Part shown: in pieces, positions 33,887-42,693 of the stretch
Layout: the number at the start of each line of letters is the position of its first letter
Position numbering within the stretch: position 1 is the stretch's first letter
Assembly: GCA_963775235.1 (NCBI GenBank)
Contig: CAVZHY010000007.1
Location: 1-64,000, forward strand
DNA: 64,000 bases
Direction of reading: 5' to 3'
From: JBBDMC01 sp963775235
GTDB taxonomy: Bacteria; Pseudomonadota; Alphaproteobacteria; Rhizobiales; Kaistiaceae
The notes under the pieces: generated by a model
What the model saw: only the letters and a program-made list of their open reading frames with translations
The model's database searches: none
What the model was told of the DNA's origin: nothing
Program-made: the position numbers and the translations under genes

Positions 33887-35656
33887 TCACCTGCCGCCGG
33901 TGAGGACCAAATCAGCTGCTTGCCGCAACCCTTCGGCCCCGCCGATCACGGTTTGCGCAAGGCTAGCGGTCTCCCCTACCAATGTCTCGGCGAAGAAACG
34001 CGCCAGCGACACCCACTGGTTGCCGTCTACGGCCTCCTGGGTCAATGCGATGCGGGCGAGAAGGGATCCGCCGAGCGAAAGGCCTGCAAGGCGCAGGTAA
34101 GGGGTAGCCCCTGAGAGCGCATCCCTGGCGCGCCGCCCGGCCAACGCTTCGGTGAGATGCGCGGTGGCGGCGGCGAGATCGTCGGCGGCAGCGGCGAGAC
34201 GGGCGCCGGTGTCGCCAAACGCCGGGCGGTTGACCGCGGCGACCGCACCGGCGGTCTGACGAATTTCGGCGATAACGGCGGCGATGGGGTGCCCGTCGTC
34301 GAGGGCCAGTTTCCGCGTGACCAGATCGATCGCCTGGATGCCGTTGGTGCCCTCGTAGATGGCGAAGACACGCGCGTCGCGCAGATGCTGGGCGGCGCCG
34401 GTCTCCTCGATGTAGCCGGCGCCGCCGTGCACCTGGATCCCGGTCGAGGCGACAGCGATGCCGGTGTCGGTGGAGAAGCCCTTGGCGATGGGGGTGATGA
34501 GCGCGGCACGGCTTGCCCACGCGTGGCGTTCCGCAGCCGGTGCGACGCGGCTCATGTCGATGGCATGGGCGCAGGCATGACAGATCGTTCGCGACGCCGC
34601 GGTCAGCCCCTTCATCGTCAGAAGGTCGCGCTGCACGTCCGGGTGCCCGACGATCGGCACCGTGACGTCGCGTGGACCATCGACAGCATGACCCTGGCGG
34701 CGCTCGCGCGCGTACGCAAGCGCCGCATGGCAAGCACGCGTCGCCACGCCGACCCCCTGCACACCGACCGACAGGCGGGCCATGTTCATCATCGTGAACA
34801 TGGCGGCGAGCCCCCGGTTTTCTTCGCCGACCCGCCAGCCAACCGCACCGGTCCCGCCCTCGCCATAGACCATCGTGCAGGTCGGCGCGCCGTGCAGCCC
34901 GAGCTTGTGCTCGATCCCGGCAGCCGCGACGTCGTTGCGGGTGCCGTCGTCGAGCATCCTGGGGACGAGGAACAGCGAGATGCCGTGCGTGCCGGAGGGG
35001 GCGTCCGGCAGGCGGGCGAGGACCAGGTGAATGATGTTGTCGGTGAGATCGTGCTCGCCATAGGTGATGAAGATCTTCTGCCCGAAGATACGGTAGCTGC
35101 CGTCGCCGGTGCGCTCGGCACGGGCGCTGATCCGGGCGAGGTCGGAGCCCGCCTGCGGCTCGGTAAGGTTCATCGTCGCCATCCACGTGCCGGCGACAAG
35201 GCGCGGCAGGTACCGCTGCTTCAGGCCGTCGTCGGCGTGCGCGGTGATCGCGTCTATGGCACCGGCGGTCAGCATCGGCCCGGTGGCGAACGCGGCGTTG
35301 CTCGCGTTCCACAATTCCTGCACCGCCATCTGAAGAACCACCGGCAACCCCTGGCCGCCCCATTCGGTCGGAGCCCCCAGTCCATTCCATCCGGCGGCCG
35401 CCCACTGCGCATAGGCTTCCTTCCAGCCGGGTGGGGTGGTCACACCGCCATCTTCGCCGCGCGAGACTCCAACGCGATCACCCACGCGGTTGAGCGGCGC
35501 CAGCACCTCCTCGGCGAAGCGGCCGGCTTCGGCGAGTATCGCCCCGGCGGTCTCGGCCGAAAGGTCGCCGAAGGCGCCGGTGGCGAGCGCCGCGTCAAGG
35601 CCGCCGGCGGCGCGCATGGTCTCCGCGATTTCGCCGACTGGTGCCTCAAAGCTCAT
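33887..35656 (-). CDS. Acyl-CoA dehydrogenase family protein, long form
   Basis: FAD-dependent acyl-CoA dehydrogenase of 589 residues, the long type with an added C-terminal domain. The N-terminal helical part starts MSFEAPVGEIAETMRAAGGL; the FAD-binding middle shows WMATMNLTEPQAGSDLARI and YRIFGQKIFITYGEHDLTDNIIHLVLAR. The C-terminal part has STGIQVHGGAGYIEETGAAQHLRDARVFAIYEGTNGIQAIDLVTRKL. ATG 35656 is chosen by homology; an upstream in-frame start adds unrelated basic sequence. It is probably first in the operon with the enoyl-CoA hydratase. Confidence 0.91.
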   Translation of the reverse strand: MSFEAPVGEIAETMRAAGGLDAALATGAFGDLSAETAGAILAEAGRFAEEVLAPLNRVGDRVGVSRGEDGGVTTPPGWKEAYAQWAAAGWNGLGAPTEWGGQGLPVVLQMAVQELWNASNAAFATGPMLTAGAIDAITAHADDGLKQRYLPRLVAGTWMATMNLTEPQAGSDLARISARAERTGDGSYRIFGQKIFITYGEHDLTDNIIHLVLARLPDAPSGTHGISLFLVPRMLDDGTRNDVAAAGIEHKLGLHGAPTCTMVYGEGGTGAVGWRVGEENRGLAAMFTMMNMARLSVGVQGVGVATRACHAALAYARERRQGHAVDGPRDVTVPIVGHPDVQRDLLTMKGLTAASRTICHACAHAIDMSRVAPAAERHAWASRAALITPIAKGFSTDTGIAVASTGIQVHGGAGYIEETGAAQHLRDARVFAIYEGTNGIQAIDLVTRKLALDDGHPIAAVIAEIRQTAGAVAAVNRPAFGDTGARLAAAADDLAAATAHLTEALAGRRARDALSGATPYLRLAGLSLGGSLLARIALTQEAVDGNQWVSLARFFAETLVGETASLAQTVIGGAEGLRQAADLVLTGGR

Positions 35657-35778
35657 CGCCGGCCTCCTTTGGCTGACCGCTTGACGCGGTTCCGCCGCAC
35701 GCGCGAGAACCTGCCGACCTTTGGGCAGCGGGTGTTTCGCCCGGCGCAATCTGACCAAAGCGGCAGGAAATCGCAAAC

Positions 35779-36759
35779 GTGTCGCGAACCTTTGACATGC
35801 GGAACATGGTTGCGCGCACCGAGGCCATCGCGGCTGCGGCTGCGGCGCTCAAGGCCGGCGAGTTGGTGGCGATGCCGACCGAGACCGTCTACGGCCTTGC
35901 CGCCGACGCCCGCAACGCCCGCGCCGTCGCCTCGATCTTTCTTGCCAAGGGGCGGCCGCACTTCAACCCGCTGATTGTCCACGTCGCTTCAATCGAGGCC
36001 GCCGGCGAGATCGCCGAACTCTCGGGCCCGGCGGCGAAGCTTGCCGAAGCCTTCTGGCCAGGACCGCTGTCACTGGTACTGCCGAAGCGGGCAGGGGCCG
36101 GCATCGCCGACCTTGCAACGGCCGGCCTCGACACCGTCGCCGTGCGGGTGCCATCCCATGCGGTCGCCCACGACCTGCTCAGTGCGTTCGGCGGACCGGT
36201 GGCTGCGCCGAGCGCCAACGTCAGCGGCCGCATCAGCGCGACAACCGCCGCCCACGTCATCGCGGACCTCGGCGCCCACGTGAGCGTCGTCCTCGACGCC
36301 GGGCCGGCGCCAATCGGCATGGAATCGACCATTGTCGGATGTGTCGGCGGAGAGGTGGTGCTGTTGCGGCCGGGCGGCGCCGGTCGTGCCGACATAAAGG
36401 TGGTGCTCGGCCGGCCTCTCATGGCGCCGGTCACCGACCCCGGCGCGCCCGTGGCCCCCGGCATGCTCACCTCCCACTACGCGCCTTCGGCCGGTCTGCG
36501 ACTGAACGTGGACGAAGTGAGGCCGGGCGAAGCACTGCTGGCGTTCGGGCCGGACCTGCCGGCCGGCGCGACCAGGGCGGTGGCGACGGTCAATCTCAGC
36601 CCTTCAGGCGACATGACAGAGGCCGCAACCAACTTCTTCGCGGGACTCAGGGATTTGGACGGGCGCGCCGACGCGATCGCGGTCGCGCCAATTCCGGAAG
36701 AGGGGCTGGGCGAGGCGATCAACGATCGCCTGCGCCGGGCGGCAGCACCGCGCGACTAG
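35779..36759 (+). CDS. Threonylcarbamoyl-AMP synthase Sua5/TsaC
   Basis: Makes threonylcarbamoyl-AMP for the universal t6A37 tRNA modification. YrdC domain: LKAGELVAMPTETVYGLAADARN, KGRPHFNPLIVHV, FWPGPLSLVLP, APSANVSGRISATTAAHV and GMESTIVGCVGGEVVLLRPG. From about residue 225 the Sua5 extension follows, PGMLTSHYAPSAGLRLNV onward, so this is the long Sua5 form. GTG 35779 (after AGGAAA) or ATG 35797 may be used. Divergent from the acyl-CoA dehydrogenase, tail to tail with the DnaJ gene (4-base overlap). Confidence 0.92.
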   Translation: MSRTFDMRNMVARTEAIAAAAAALKAGELVAMPTETVYGLAADARNARAVASIFLAKGRPHFNPLIVHVASIEAAGEIAELSGPAAKLAEAFWPGPLSLVLPKRAGAGIADLATAGLDTVAVRVPSHAVAHDLLSAFGGPVAAPSANVSGRISATTAAHVIADLGAHVSVVLDAGPAPIGMESTIVGCVGGEVVLLRPGGAGRADIKVVLGRPLMAPVTDPGAPVAPGMLTSHYAPSAGLRLNVDEVRPGEALLAFGPDLPAGATRAVATVNLSPSGDMTEAATNFFAGLRDLDGRADAIAVAPIPEEGLGEAINDRLRRAAAPRD

Positions 36760-37712
36760 ACTTCCGATTCCTCGCTGCGCACCTGGTACCGGTGCGTCTC
36801 CCGCCATTTTTTCATCAGCGCCTCAAGATCAGGATCGCCACCTTCCGGCAGCACGAGACGGAGCGTCACAAGCAGGTCGCCGCGCCCGCCGCCGGAACGT
36901 GGCAGGCCCTTGCCCTTGAGGCGGAGGGCCCGCCCGCCGGACGACTTCGGCGGCACGGTCAGCGTCACCGGGCCGTCGAGGGTCGGGACGCGTACCTTGG
37001 CGCCGAGGACGGCTTCGTCCAGGGTGACGGAAATGTCGCGGCGCAGGTGGTCGCCGTCGGCGCGAAAGAGCGGGTGCGGGACGAAGTCGACGGCGACCAG
37101 CGCGTCACCGGGCGCGCCGCCGAGCATGCCCGGCCGCCCCTGGCCTTTCAGCCGGATAGACTGGCCGGATCGGGTGCCGGGAGGGATTGCGACTTCCAAC
37201 GTCTTGCCGGTCGGCAGGTCGACGCGCACCTTCTCGCCGGCCACAAGCTGATCCAGCGTCACCGCCACGGTGGCGCTGACGTCCTCACCGCGCACGGGCG
37301 CGGCCCGCGGTTGCGCCCGTGGACCGCGGGCAAACCCGCCGAGGATGTCGCTGAGAATGTCGTCGGCCCCGAACGCATCGCCACCGCCGCCGGTCGACCA
37401 GCGGAATGTGCGGGTACCGCCGCCGGCCCCGCCGGGACCGCCGCCCGGCTGGGCGCCTTGGGCAAAGCCCTCGAAGCCCTGGAAACGCGGCTTGCCGTCG
37501 GCGCCGATCTCGCCGGCGTCGAACTGCTTGCGCTTGGCCTTATCGCCGACGATCTCGTAGGCCGAGTTCGCCTCGGCGAAGCGCTCCTGGGCCTTGGGAT
37601 CGGATTTGTTCTGGTCCGGGTGGTACTTCTTGGCGAGCTTGCGGAATGCCTGCTTGATTTCAGCCTGGCTGGCCGACTTGCTGACGCCGAGCACCTGATA
37701 GGGATCGCGCAT
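36756..37712 (-). CDS. DnaJ-class molecular chaperone (CbpA-like)
   Basis: J-domain co-chaperone for DnaK. Residues 1-70 are the J domain (MRDPYQVLGVSKSASQAEIKQAFRKLAKKYHPDQNK, with HPD); a G/A/P-rich linker follows, then the C-terminal substrate-binding region (VRGEDVSATVAVTLDQLVAGEKVRVDLPTGKTLEVAIPPGTRSGQSIRLKGQGRP). There is no zinc-finger cysteine repeat, so this is a type II protein rather than DnaJ itself. 318 residues from the ATG at 37712; an earlier in-frame codon would add a non-homologous leader. Confidence 0.9.
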   Translation of the reverse strand: MRDPYQVLGVSKSASQAEIKQAFRKLAKKYHPDQNKSDPKAQERFAEANSAYEIVGDKAKRKQFDAGEIGADGKPRFQGFEGFAQGAQPGGGPGGAGGGTRTFRWSTGGGGDAFGADDILSDILGGFARGPRAQPRAAPVRGEDVSATVAVTLDQLVAGEKVRVDLPTGKTLEVAIPPGTRSGQSIRLKGQGRPGMLGGAPGDALVAVDFVPHPLFRADGDHLRRDISVTLDEAVLGAKVRVPTLDGPVTLTVPPKSSGGRALRLKGKGLPRSGGGRGDLLVTLRLVLPEGGDPDLEALMKKWRETHRYQVRSEESEV

Positions 37713-37819
37713 GGGTTCGAAGAATAGCAGTTTCAGGCCGGGGGAATCAGCCGGCCGTCGCAATATGGGCGTTGGCGATTGAAATTCCAGCGCTTATCCG
37801 GAGCGCCGAGCCAGCCGGG

Positions 37820-38305
37820 TCACGAAAACTGGGCGTCGTCGGGGATCATGCCGTAGAGCTGCCAGCCACCGTCGGGACGCTGACAGGCCTCGCCGCGGTA
37901 GCGGCTGACACCACGCAGATCGCTGACGGTGGTGGCGAACGGCCGGCAGAGGGTGCCGCTGTGCTCGCTCGGCGGGTCGAAGGTGGCAATGGTGCCGGTT
38001 GAGCCGGTGGAGGGATTGGACCATTCGACCTGGCTCTTTCCGACGCTCGGCAAAACGTCGGCGATCGCCCGGCGCACCGCCTCCCAGTCGGACGGGTCCA
38101 CCTGATCGACGGCACTGACACTTGCCGGTATCGCCCCGGTAATCTCGGGCGAAACGCCGGCAAAGTCGCTTTCGCCGAGTGGAAAGCCGACCGCCGCGCA
38201 TCCGCCAAGCGAGAAGGCCAGAACACCCGCCGTGGCGGCCCGCAGCAACAGCGGCGATTGGCGTCGCCCCGACCGGCAGATATATGAACACAACGACGAC
38301 AGCAT
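37820..38305 (-). CDS. RT0821/Lpp0805-family surface lipoprotein
   Basis: 161-residue envelope lipoprotein. The N-terminus SPLLLRAATAGVLAFSLGGC has a lipobox, then a short domain with SDWEAVRRAIADVLPSVG, SQVEWSNPSTGSTGTI and CRPFATTVSDLRGVSRYRGEACQRPDGGWQLYG. That last motif is the signature of the rickettsial 17 kDa antigen-like RT0821/Lpp0805 family; function unknown. Divergent from pdxH with about 50 bases between them. Confidence 0.75.
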   Translation of the reverse strand: MLSSLCSYICRSGRRQSPLLLRAATAGVLAFSLGGCAAVGFPLGESDFAGVSPEITGAIPASVSAVDQVDPSDWEAVRRAIADVLPSVGKSQVEWSNPSTGSTGTIATFDPPSEHSGTLCRPFATTVSDLRGVSRYRGEACQRPDGGWQLYGMIPDDAQFS

Positions 38306-38355
38306 GCGTGGCTTCCGAACGGCATTCGCCCGATAAGCATGGAAAAAAAACGTTA

Positions 38356-38952
38356 ATGACTAGTGACTTTGCCGCAACATCCGATCCGATTCCGCTGTTT
38401 GCTGCCTGGCTCGGAGACGCCGAGCGGTCGGAACCGAACGATGCAAACGCCATGGCTCTGGCGACCGTCGACGGCGATGGCCTGCCCAATGTGCGCATGG
38501 TTCTGTTGAAGGCGTTCGGGGCGGAAGGCTTCGTCTTCTACACCAATCGCGAAAGCGCCAAGGGGCGCGAACTCGCCGACGATCCCAAGGCCGCGATCTG
38601 CTTGCACTGGAAGAGCCTGCAGCGGCAGGTACGCGCCCGCGGTCCGGTCACACGGGTCAGCGACGCCGACGCCGACGCGTATTTCGCCAGCCGGGCGCGC
38701 CAGAGCCGCATCGGCGCCTGGGCCAGCCAGCAGTCCCGGCCGCTCGCCTCACGTGCCGTGCTGGAGGAAGCAGCGGCGGAATATGCGGCGAAATTTGGCG
38801 ACGGGGCGATTCCACGACCTCCCTACTGGTCCGGGTTCCGTCTGAAGCCGGTCGAGATCGAATTCTGGCAGGCGGGGTCATTCCGCCTGCATGACCGTGT
38901 CCGCTTCCGGCGGAACGGCGATCGCTGGGAAAAGACGCTGCTCTATCCCTAG
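38356..38952 (+). CDS. pdxH: Pyridoxamine 5'-phosphate oxidase PdxH
   Basis: FMN oxidase producing pyridoxal 5'-phosphate. Family markers are in order: NAMALATVDGDGLPNVRMVLLKAF, FYTNRESAKGRELADDPKAAICLHWKSLQRQVRARG, SRIGAWASQQSRPLASR, and the C-terminal PPYWSGFRLKPVEIEFWQAGSFRLHDRVRFRR...LLYP. 198 residues, typical. ATG 38356 is supported by the homology. The promoter region is shared with the divergent surface lipoprotein. Confidence 0.95.
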   Translation: MTSDFAATSDPIPLFAAWLGDAERSEPNDANAMALATVDGDGLPNVRMVLLKAFGAEGFVFYTNRESAKGRELADDPKAAICLHWKSLQRQVRARGPVTRVSDADADAYFASRARQSRIGAWASQQSRPLASRAVLEEAAAEYAAKFGDGAIPRPPYWSGFRLKPVEIEFWQAGSFRLHDRVRFRRNGDRWEKTLLYP

Positions 38953-38991
38953 GAATGCTGCCTCGGGACTGATCCGCCGACTGGGGAAACG

Positions 38992-40410
38992 ATGAGGGCA
39001 GACCAGCCGACGGCAGGCAACATGCAGCGTTCAGAACCGCCGAAGGAAGAGCAGCGGGCGTTCGGCTTTCGCTTCGTCGCGCCCCTCGCCATCGGCTCGA
39101 TGCTCAATCCGGTCAATTCGTCGATGATCTCGACCGCCCTCGTGCCGATCGCGACGACGTTCGATGCAAGTGTCGCCGAGACCGGCTGGCTCATCGCCGG
39201 TCTCTACCTGGCGAGCGCGGTGGCTCAGCCGACCATGGGGCGTCTGGCGGACATCTTCGGTCCGCGCAAGGTCTATCTCGTGTCCCTGGTGCTGGCGGCT
39301 GTCGCCGGCGTGACCGGGGCGACGGCGCCAAGCCTGGCAGTACTGATCGGCACGCGGGTGCTCCTCGGGGTAGGCACATCAGGCGCCTATCCGGCGGCAA
39401 TGCGCATGTTCCGCACACGCGCCGATCAACTGGGAGCACCGCCGCCGCGCGCCGCCATGGGGGTGCTGTCGCTGGCCGCGGTGGCGACCTCCGCCATCGG
39501 CCCGTTCCTCGGCGGCGTGCTCACCAGCGCATTTGGCTGGAACACCATCTTCAGCATCAATGTCCCGTTGGCGCTGGGAGCGATCGTTCTCATTCTCGTG
39601 TGGACGCCTGGCGATGAGCCAAGGCATGGCGGCGTGAGCCGCATCTGGAACGAACTCGACCTGATCGGCATCGGACTGTTCACCGTTTTCCTTTTGAGCG
39701 CCATGCTGTTTCTGATGCAGCCAGGGCAACCGCAGTGGCCGGCGCTTGTTTTCGCGGTCATCTTCGGCGTGTTGCTGGTGGTCTATTCGCTCCGGCGGTC
39801 GCAGCCCTTCATCGACATCAGGATGCTGGCGCAGAACCGGGCCCTGACGCTGACCTATGTGCGGGTCGCCGCGATCCTGCTGGTCGGCTACTGCGTGTTT
39901 TACGGAATGGCGCAATGGCTGGAGAGCGCGGTCGGGCTGAGCGCGGCAGAAGCCGGCCTGGTGACGCTGCCGATGTCGTTCGTCGCCGCCATCGGATCAT
40001 ACGTCGGCGCGCGTACGAAGAGCATCCGCACGCCCTTCGTCATCGCCACCACCGCGGCACTCATGGGGTGCGTGTGCCTCTTTTTTCTCGACCACAACGC
40101 CTCGGTATGGGTGATGGCGGCTGCCGTGGCGCTGTTCGGCCTGCCACTCGGCATGACCTCGGTGGCGACGCAAGCCGCCGTGTACATACAGGCGCCCGCC
40201 GCCGCGATCGGCACGGCATCGGGTCTTCAACGCACCGCGTCCTACCTCGGCGCTATCGGTTCGGCCGGGCTGCTCAGTTTGGCCTATGGGCACCGGGCCA
40301 CCGACGCCGGGCTTCACCGTCTCGCCTTGATCATGGGCGCAATCAGCGCCGTCCTCGTTGTCGCCGTGGTGCTCGACCGGACGCTGCCTCGCACCGCTGA
40401 ACCCACCTGA
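38992..40410 (+). CDS. MFS transporter, DHA2 (drug:H+ antiporter) type
   Basis: 472-residue permease with about 12-14 membrane spans. SSMISTALVPIATTFD, the signature GRLADIFGPRKVYLVSLVLAAVAG (loop 2-3) and GVLTSAFGWNTIFSINVPLALGAIVL place it in DHA2. The likely role is drug or small-molecule efflux; the substrate cannot be read. It precedes the isochorismatase-like gene by 41 bases on the same strand, so they may be one unit. Confidence 0.88.
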   Translation: MRADQPTAGNMQRSEPPKEEQRAFGFRFVAPLAIGSMLNPVNSSMISTALVPIATTFDASVAETGWLIAGLYLASAVAQPTMGRLADIFGPRKVYLVSLVLAAVAGVTGATAPSLAVLIGTRVLLGVGTSGAYPAAMRMFRTRADQLGAPPPRAAMGVLSLAAVATSAIGPFLGGVLTSAFGWNTIFSINVPLALGAIVLILVWTPGDEPRHGGVSRIWNELDLIGIGLFTVFLLSAMLFLMQPGQPQWPALVFAVIFGVLLVVYSLRRSQPFIDIRMLAQNRALTLTYVRVAAILLVGYCVFYGMAQWLESAVGLSAAEAGLVTLPMSFVAAIGSYVGARTKSIRTPFVIATTAALMGCVCLFFLDHNASVWVMAAAVALFGLPLGMTSVATQAAVYIQAPAAAIGTASGLQRTASYLGAIGSAGLLSLAYGHRATDAGLHRLALIMGAISAVLVVAVVLDRTLPRTAEPT

Positions 40411-40451
40411 CCCTCCCACCGACCGCGAACGAACAAAAGAAGGAGCCGACG

Positions 40452-41030
40452 ATGACCGTTACCCAGCTTGATCCAGTGACCGCCCTGGTGGTGATCGATC
40501 TGCAAAAGGGGGTGCTCCGGCTGCCGCTGGCCCATCCGGTATCGGAGGTTGTCGCACGGGCGGCCGAGCTGACACGGGCTTTCCGCGAACGCGATCTTCC
40601 CGTCGTGCTCGTCAACGTGACGGGCCGCGCGCCGGGGCGCACGGAGAGGCGGATCGAGTTCAACCCGCCGCCCGACTGGCACGAACTGGCGCCGGAACTT
40701 GAGCCGCAAGCCGGCGACTACCGGGTCACCAAGATGAACGTCGGCGCGTTTTATGGCACCAGCCTTGACCTCGTGCTGCGCCGGCGCGCGGTGACGCAAA
40801 TCTTTCTGGCGGGCATTTCGACCGGCAGCGGTGTCGAGGCGACGGCCCGGGCCGCCTACGACCGCGGCTACAGCGTCGTGGCGGTTACGGATGCCATGAC
40901 CGACACGGACATGGCGACCCACCGGCACAGCGTCGAGAAGACATTCCCGCGAATCGGCGAAACGGCGACGACTGGCGAGGTTCTGGAGTTGATGAACACC
41001 GCCGGGATGGTTGCCCGCCAGCGGCGATGA
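40452..41030 (+). CDS. Isochorismatase-like hydrolase lacking the nucleophilic cysteine
   Basis: 192-residue cysteine-hydrolase-fold protein. The catalytic Asp is in VIDLQKGVLRLP and the Lys in RVTKMNVGAFYGTSLD. Where nicotinamidase-type enzymes have G-x-x-T-x-x-C-V, this one reads GISTGSGVEATA, so the cysteine is a glycine, as in true isochorismatases and some members with unknown chemistry. ATG 40452 follows AAGGAGC. Probably cytoplasmic; pairing with an MFS carrier hints at processing of an exported or imported small molecule. Confidence 0.82.
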   Translation: MTVTQLDPVTALVVIDLQKGVLRLPLAHPVSEVVARAAELTRAFRERDLPVVLVNVTGRAPGRTERRIEFNPPPDWHELAPELEPQAGDYRVTKMNVGAFYGTSLDLVLRRRAVTQIFLAGISTGSGVEATARAAYDRGYSVVAVTDAMTDTDMATHRHSVEKTFPRIGETATTGEVLELMNTAGMVARQRR

Positions 41031-41036
41031 GCTGAG

Positions 41037-42461
41037 TTAGGTCGCCGTACCGCCGACGGTGATCTGGTCGATGCGCAGCGTCGGCTGGCCGACGCCGACC
41101 GGCACCCCCTGACCGTTCTTGCCGCAGGTGCCGATGCCCGGGTCGAGCGCCATGTCGTTTCCGATCATCTTGATCCGCGTGAGGGCATCGGGGCCGTTGC
41201 CGATGAGCATGGCGCCCTTGATCGCCGGGCCGATCTTGCCGTCGACGATCTTGTAGGCCTCGGTGCACGAGAACACGAACTTGCCCGACGTTATGTCCAC
41301 CTGGCCGCCGCCGAAGGAGACGGCGTAGATGCCATTCCCGACCGAGGCGAGGATCTCCTTGGGGTCGGCAGCGCCGGCAAGCATGTAGGTGTTGGTCATG
41401 CGCGGCATCGGGATGTGGGCGTACGACTGGCGCCGCCCGTTGCCCGTGGGCTGCATGCCCATGAGGCGCGCGTTCTGCCGGTCCTGCATGTAGCCGACGA
41501 GGATCCCGTCCTCGATCAGCGTCGTCGATTGCGTCGGCGTTCCCTCGTCATCGATGGTGAGCGAACCGCGCCGGTTGGGAATGGTGCCGTCGTCGACGAC
41601 CGTGACGCCCGGCGAGGCGACGCGCTGGCCCATGAGTCCTGCGAAGGCACTCTCGCCCTTGCGGTTGAAATCGCCCTCGAGGCCGTGACCGACAGCTTCG
41701 TGGAGCAGGATCCCCGGCCAGCCGGGCCCAAGGACCACGTCAAATGTGCCCGCCGGCGCAGGCACCGCCGAAAGATTGACCAACGCCCGGCGCAGTGCCT
41801 CATCGACGGTGTAGTGCCAGCTGTCCTCGGCGACGAACTGGCCGAAACCTTCGCGCCCGCCGCTGCCGTAGGACCCGGTTTCCTGGCGGTCGCCATCGCC
41901 GACGACGATCGACACGTTGACCTGGACCAGCGGTCGCACGTCACGCAGGAACGTGCCGTCGGCGCGGAGAATCTCCACCTCCTTGTAGCTGCCTGCAACG
42001 ATGGCGCTTACCTGGCGCACCCGCTCGTCCCTGCCGCGCGCGTAGGCATCGATCGCCTCCAGAAGCTTCACCTTTTCGGCGAAGGTCGGCGCGAACAGCG
42101 GACTCTCGTCGCTGTAGAGCGAGCGATTGGTCCCGCGCGGCGCTTCGGCGTAGGTGCCGGTGTGGCCGCTCTTGACCGCCTGCACCGCATCGGCGGCACG
42201 GCGGATCGCAGGCTCCGAGATTTCGCCCGAGTGGGCGTAGCCCGCCGCCTCGCCCGCGACCGCGCGCAGGCCGAACCCCTGGTTGGTGTCGAAGCTCGCC
42301 GATTTCAGCCGGCCGTTGTCGAACACCAGCCCCTCGCTCTGCGAATATTCCGCGTAGAGCTCGCCATCGTCGGCGCCGGCGAGCGCCTCGGCGACCACGG
42401 CGCGGGCCTGGTCGCGGTCAAGACCGGCACGGTCGAGAATGCTGAGGGAATGATCGGTCAT
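41037..42461 (-). CDS. tldD: Metalloprotease TldD
   Basis: Catalytic subunit of TldD/TldE. 474 residues with the unusual zinc motif HExxxH in LLHEAVGHGLEGDFNRKGE, then TPTQSTTLIEDGILVGYMQDRQNARLMG, GRRQSYAHIPMPRMTNTYM and CTEAYKIVDGKIGPAIKGA near the end. N-terminal ARAVVAEALAGADDGELYAEYSQSEGLVFDNGRLKSA matches. Partner PmbA is at 5469-6812. It is tail to tail with the isochorismatase-like gene, 6 bases apart. Confidence 0.94.
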   Translation of the reverse strand: MTDHSLSILDRAGLDRDQARAVVAEALAGADDGELYAEYSQSEGLVFDNGRLKSASFDTNQGFGLRAVAGEAAGYAHSGEISEPAIRRAADAVQAVKSGHTGTYAEAPRGTNRSLYSDESPLFAPTFAEKVKLLEAIDAYARGRDERVRQVSAIVAGSYKEVEILRADGTFLRDVRPLVQVNVSIVVGDGDRQETGSYGSGGREGFGQFVAEDSWHYTVDEALRRALVNLSAVPAPAGTFDVVLGPGWPGILLHEAVGHGLEGDFNRKGESAFAGLMGQRVASPGVTVVDDGTIPNRRGSLTIDDEGTPTQSTTLIEDGILVGYMQDRQNARLMGMQPTGNGRRQSYAHIPMPRMTNTYMLAGAADPKEILASVGNGIYAVSFGGGQVDITSGKFVFSCTEAYKIVDGKIGPAIKGAMLIGNGPDALTRIKMIGNDMALDPGIGTCGKNGQGVPVGVGQPTLRIDQITVGGTAT

Positions 42462-42693
42462 TGCGGCAGTCTCCGGGGAGGGGAGGGAAGGGGCTTGTCC
42501 CTAGATAGGGCACCGGCCGTCCGGTTGCACGGCCGCTTTTGACGCCGCCAGGACTGGCACGATTCTTGATCGTCCTCGAAAGGATGCTCCACCGCGGGTC
42601 GAAAAAACCTCGCCGGGGGGAGCGGGTGCGAATCAACAAAACGCCGGCCGGCTGCTATAGTCGGATGGAGTGCGACAAACGAGGGGACGTCAA

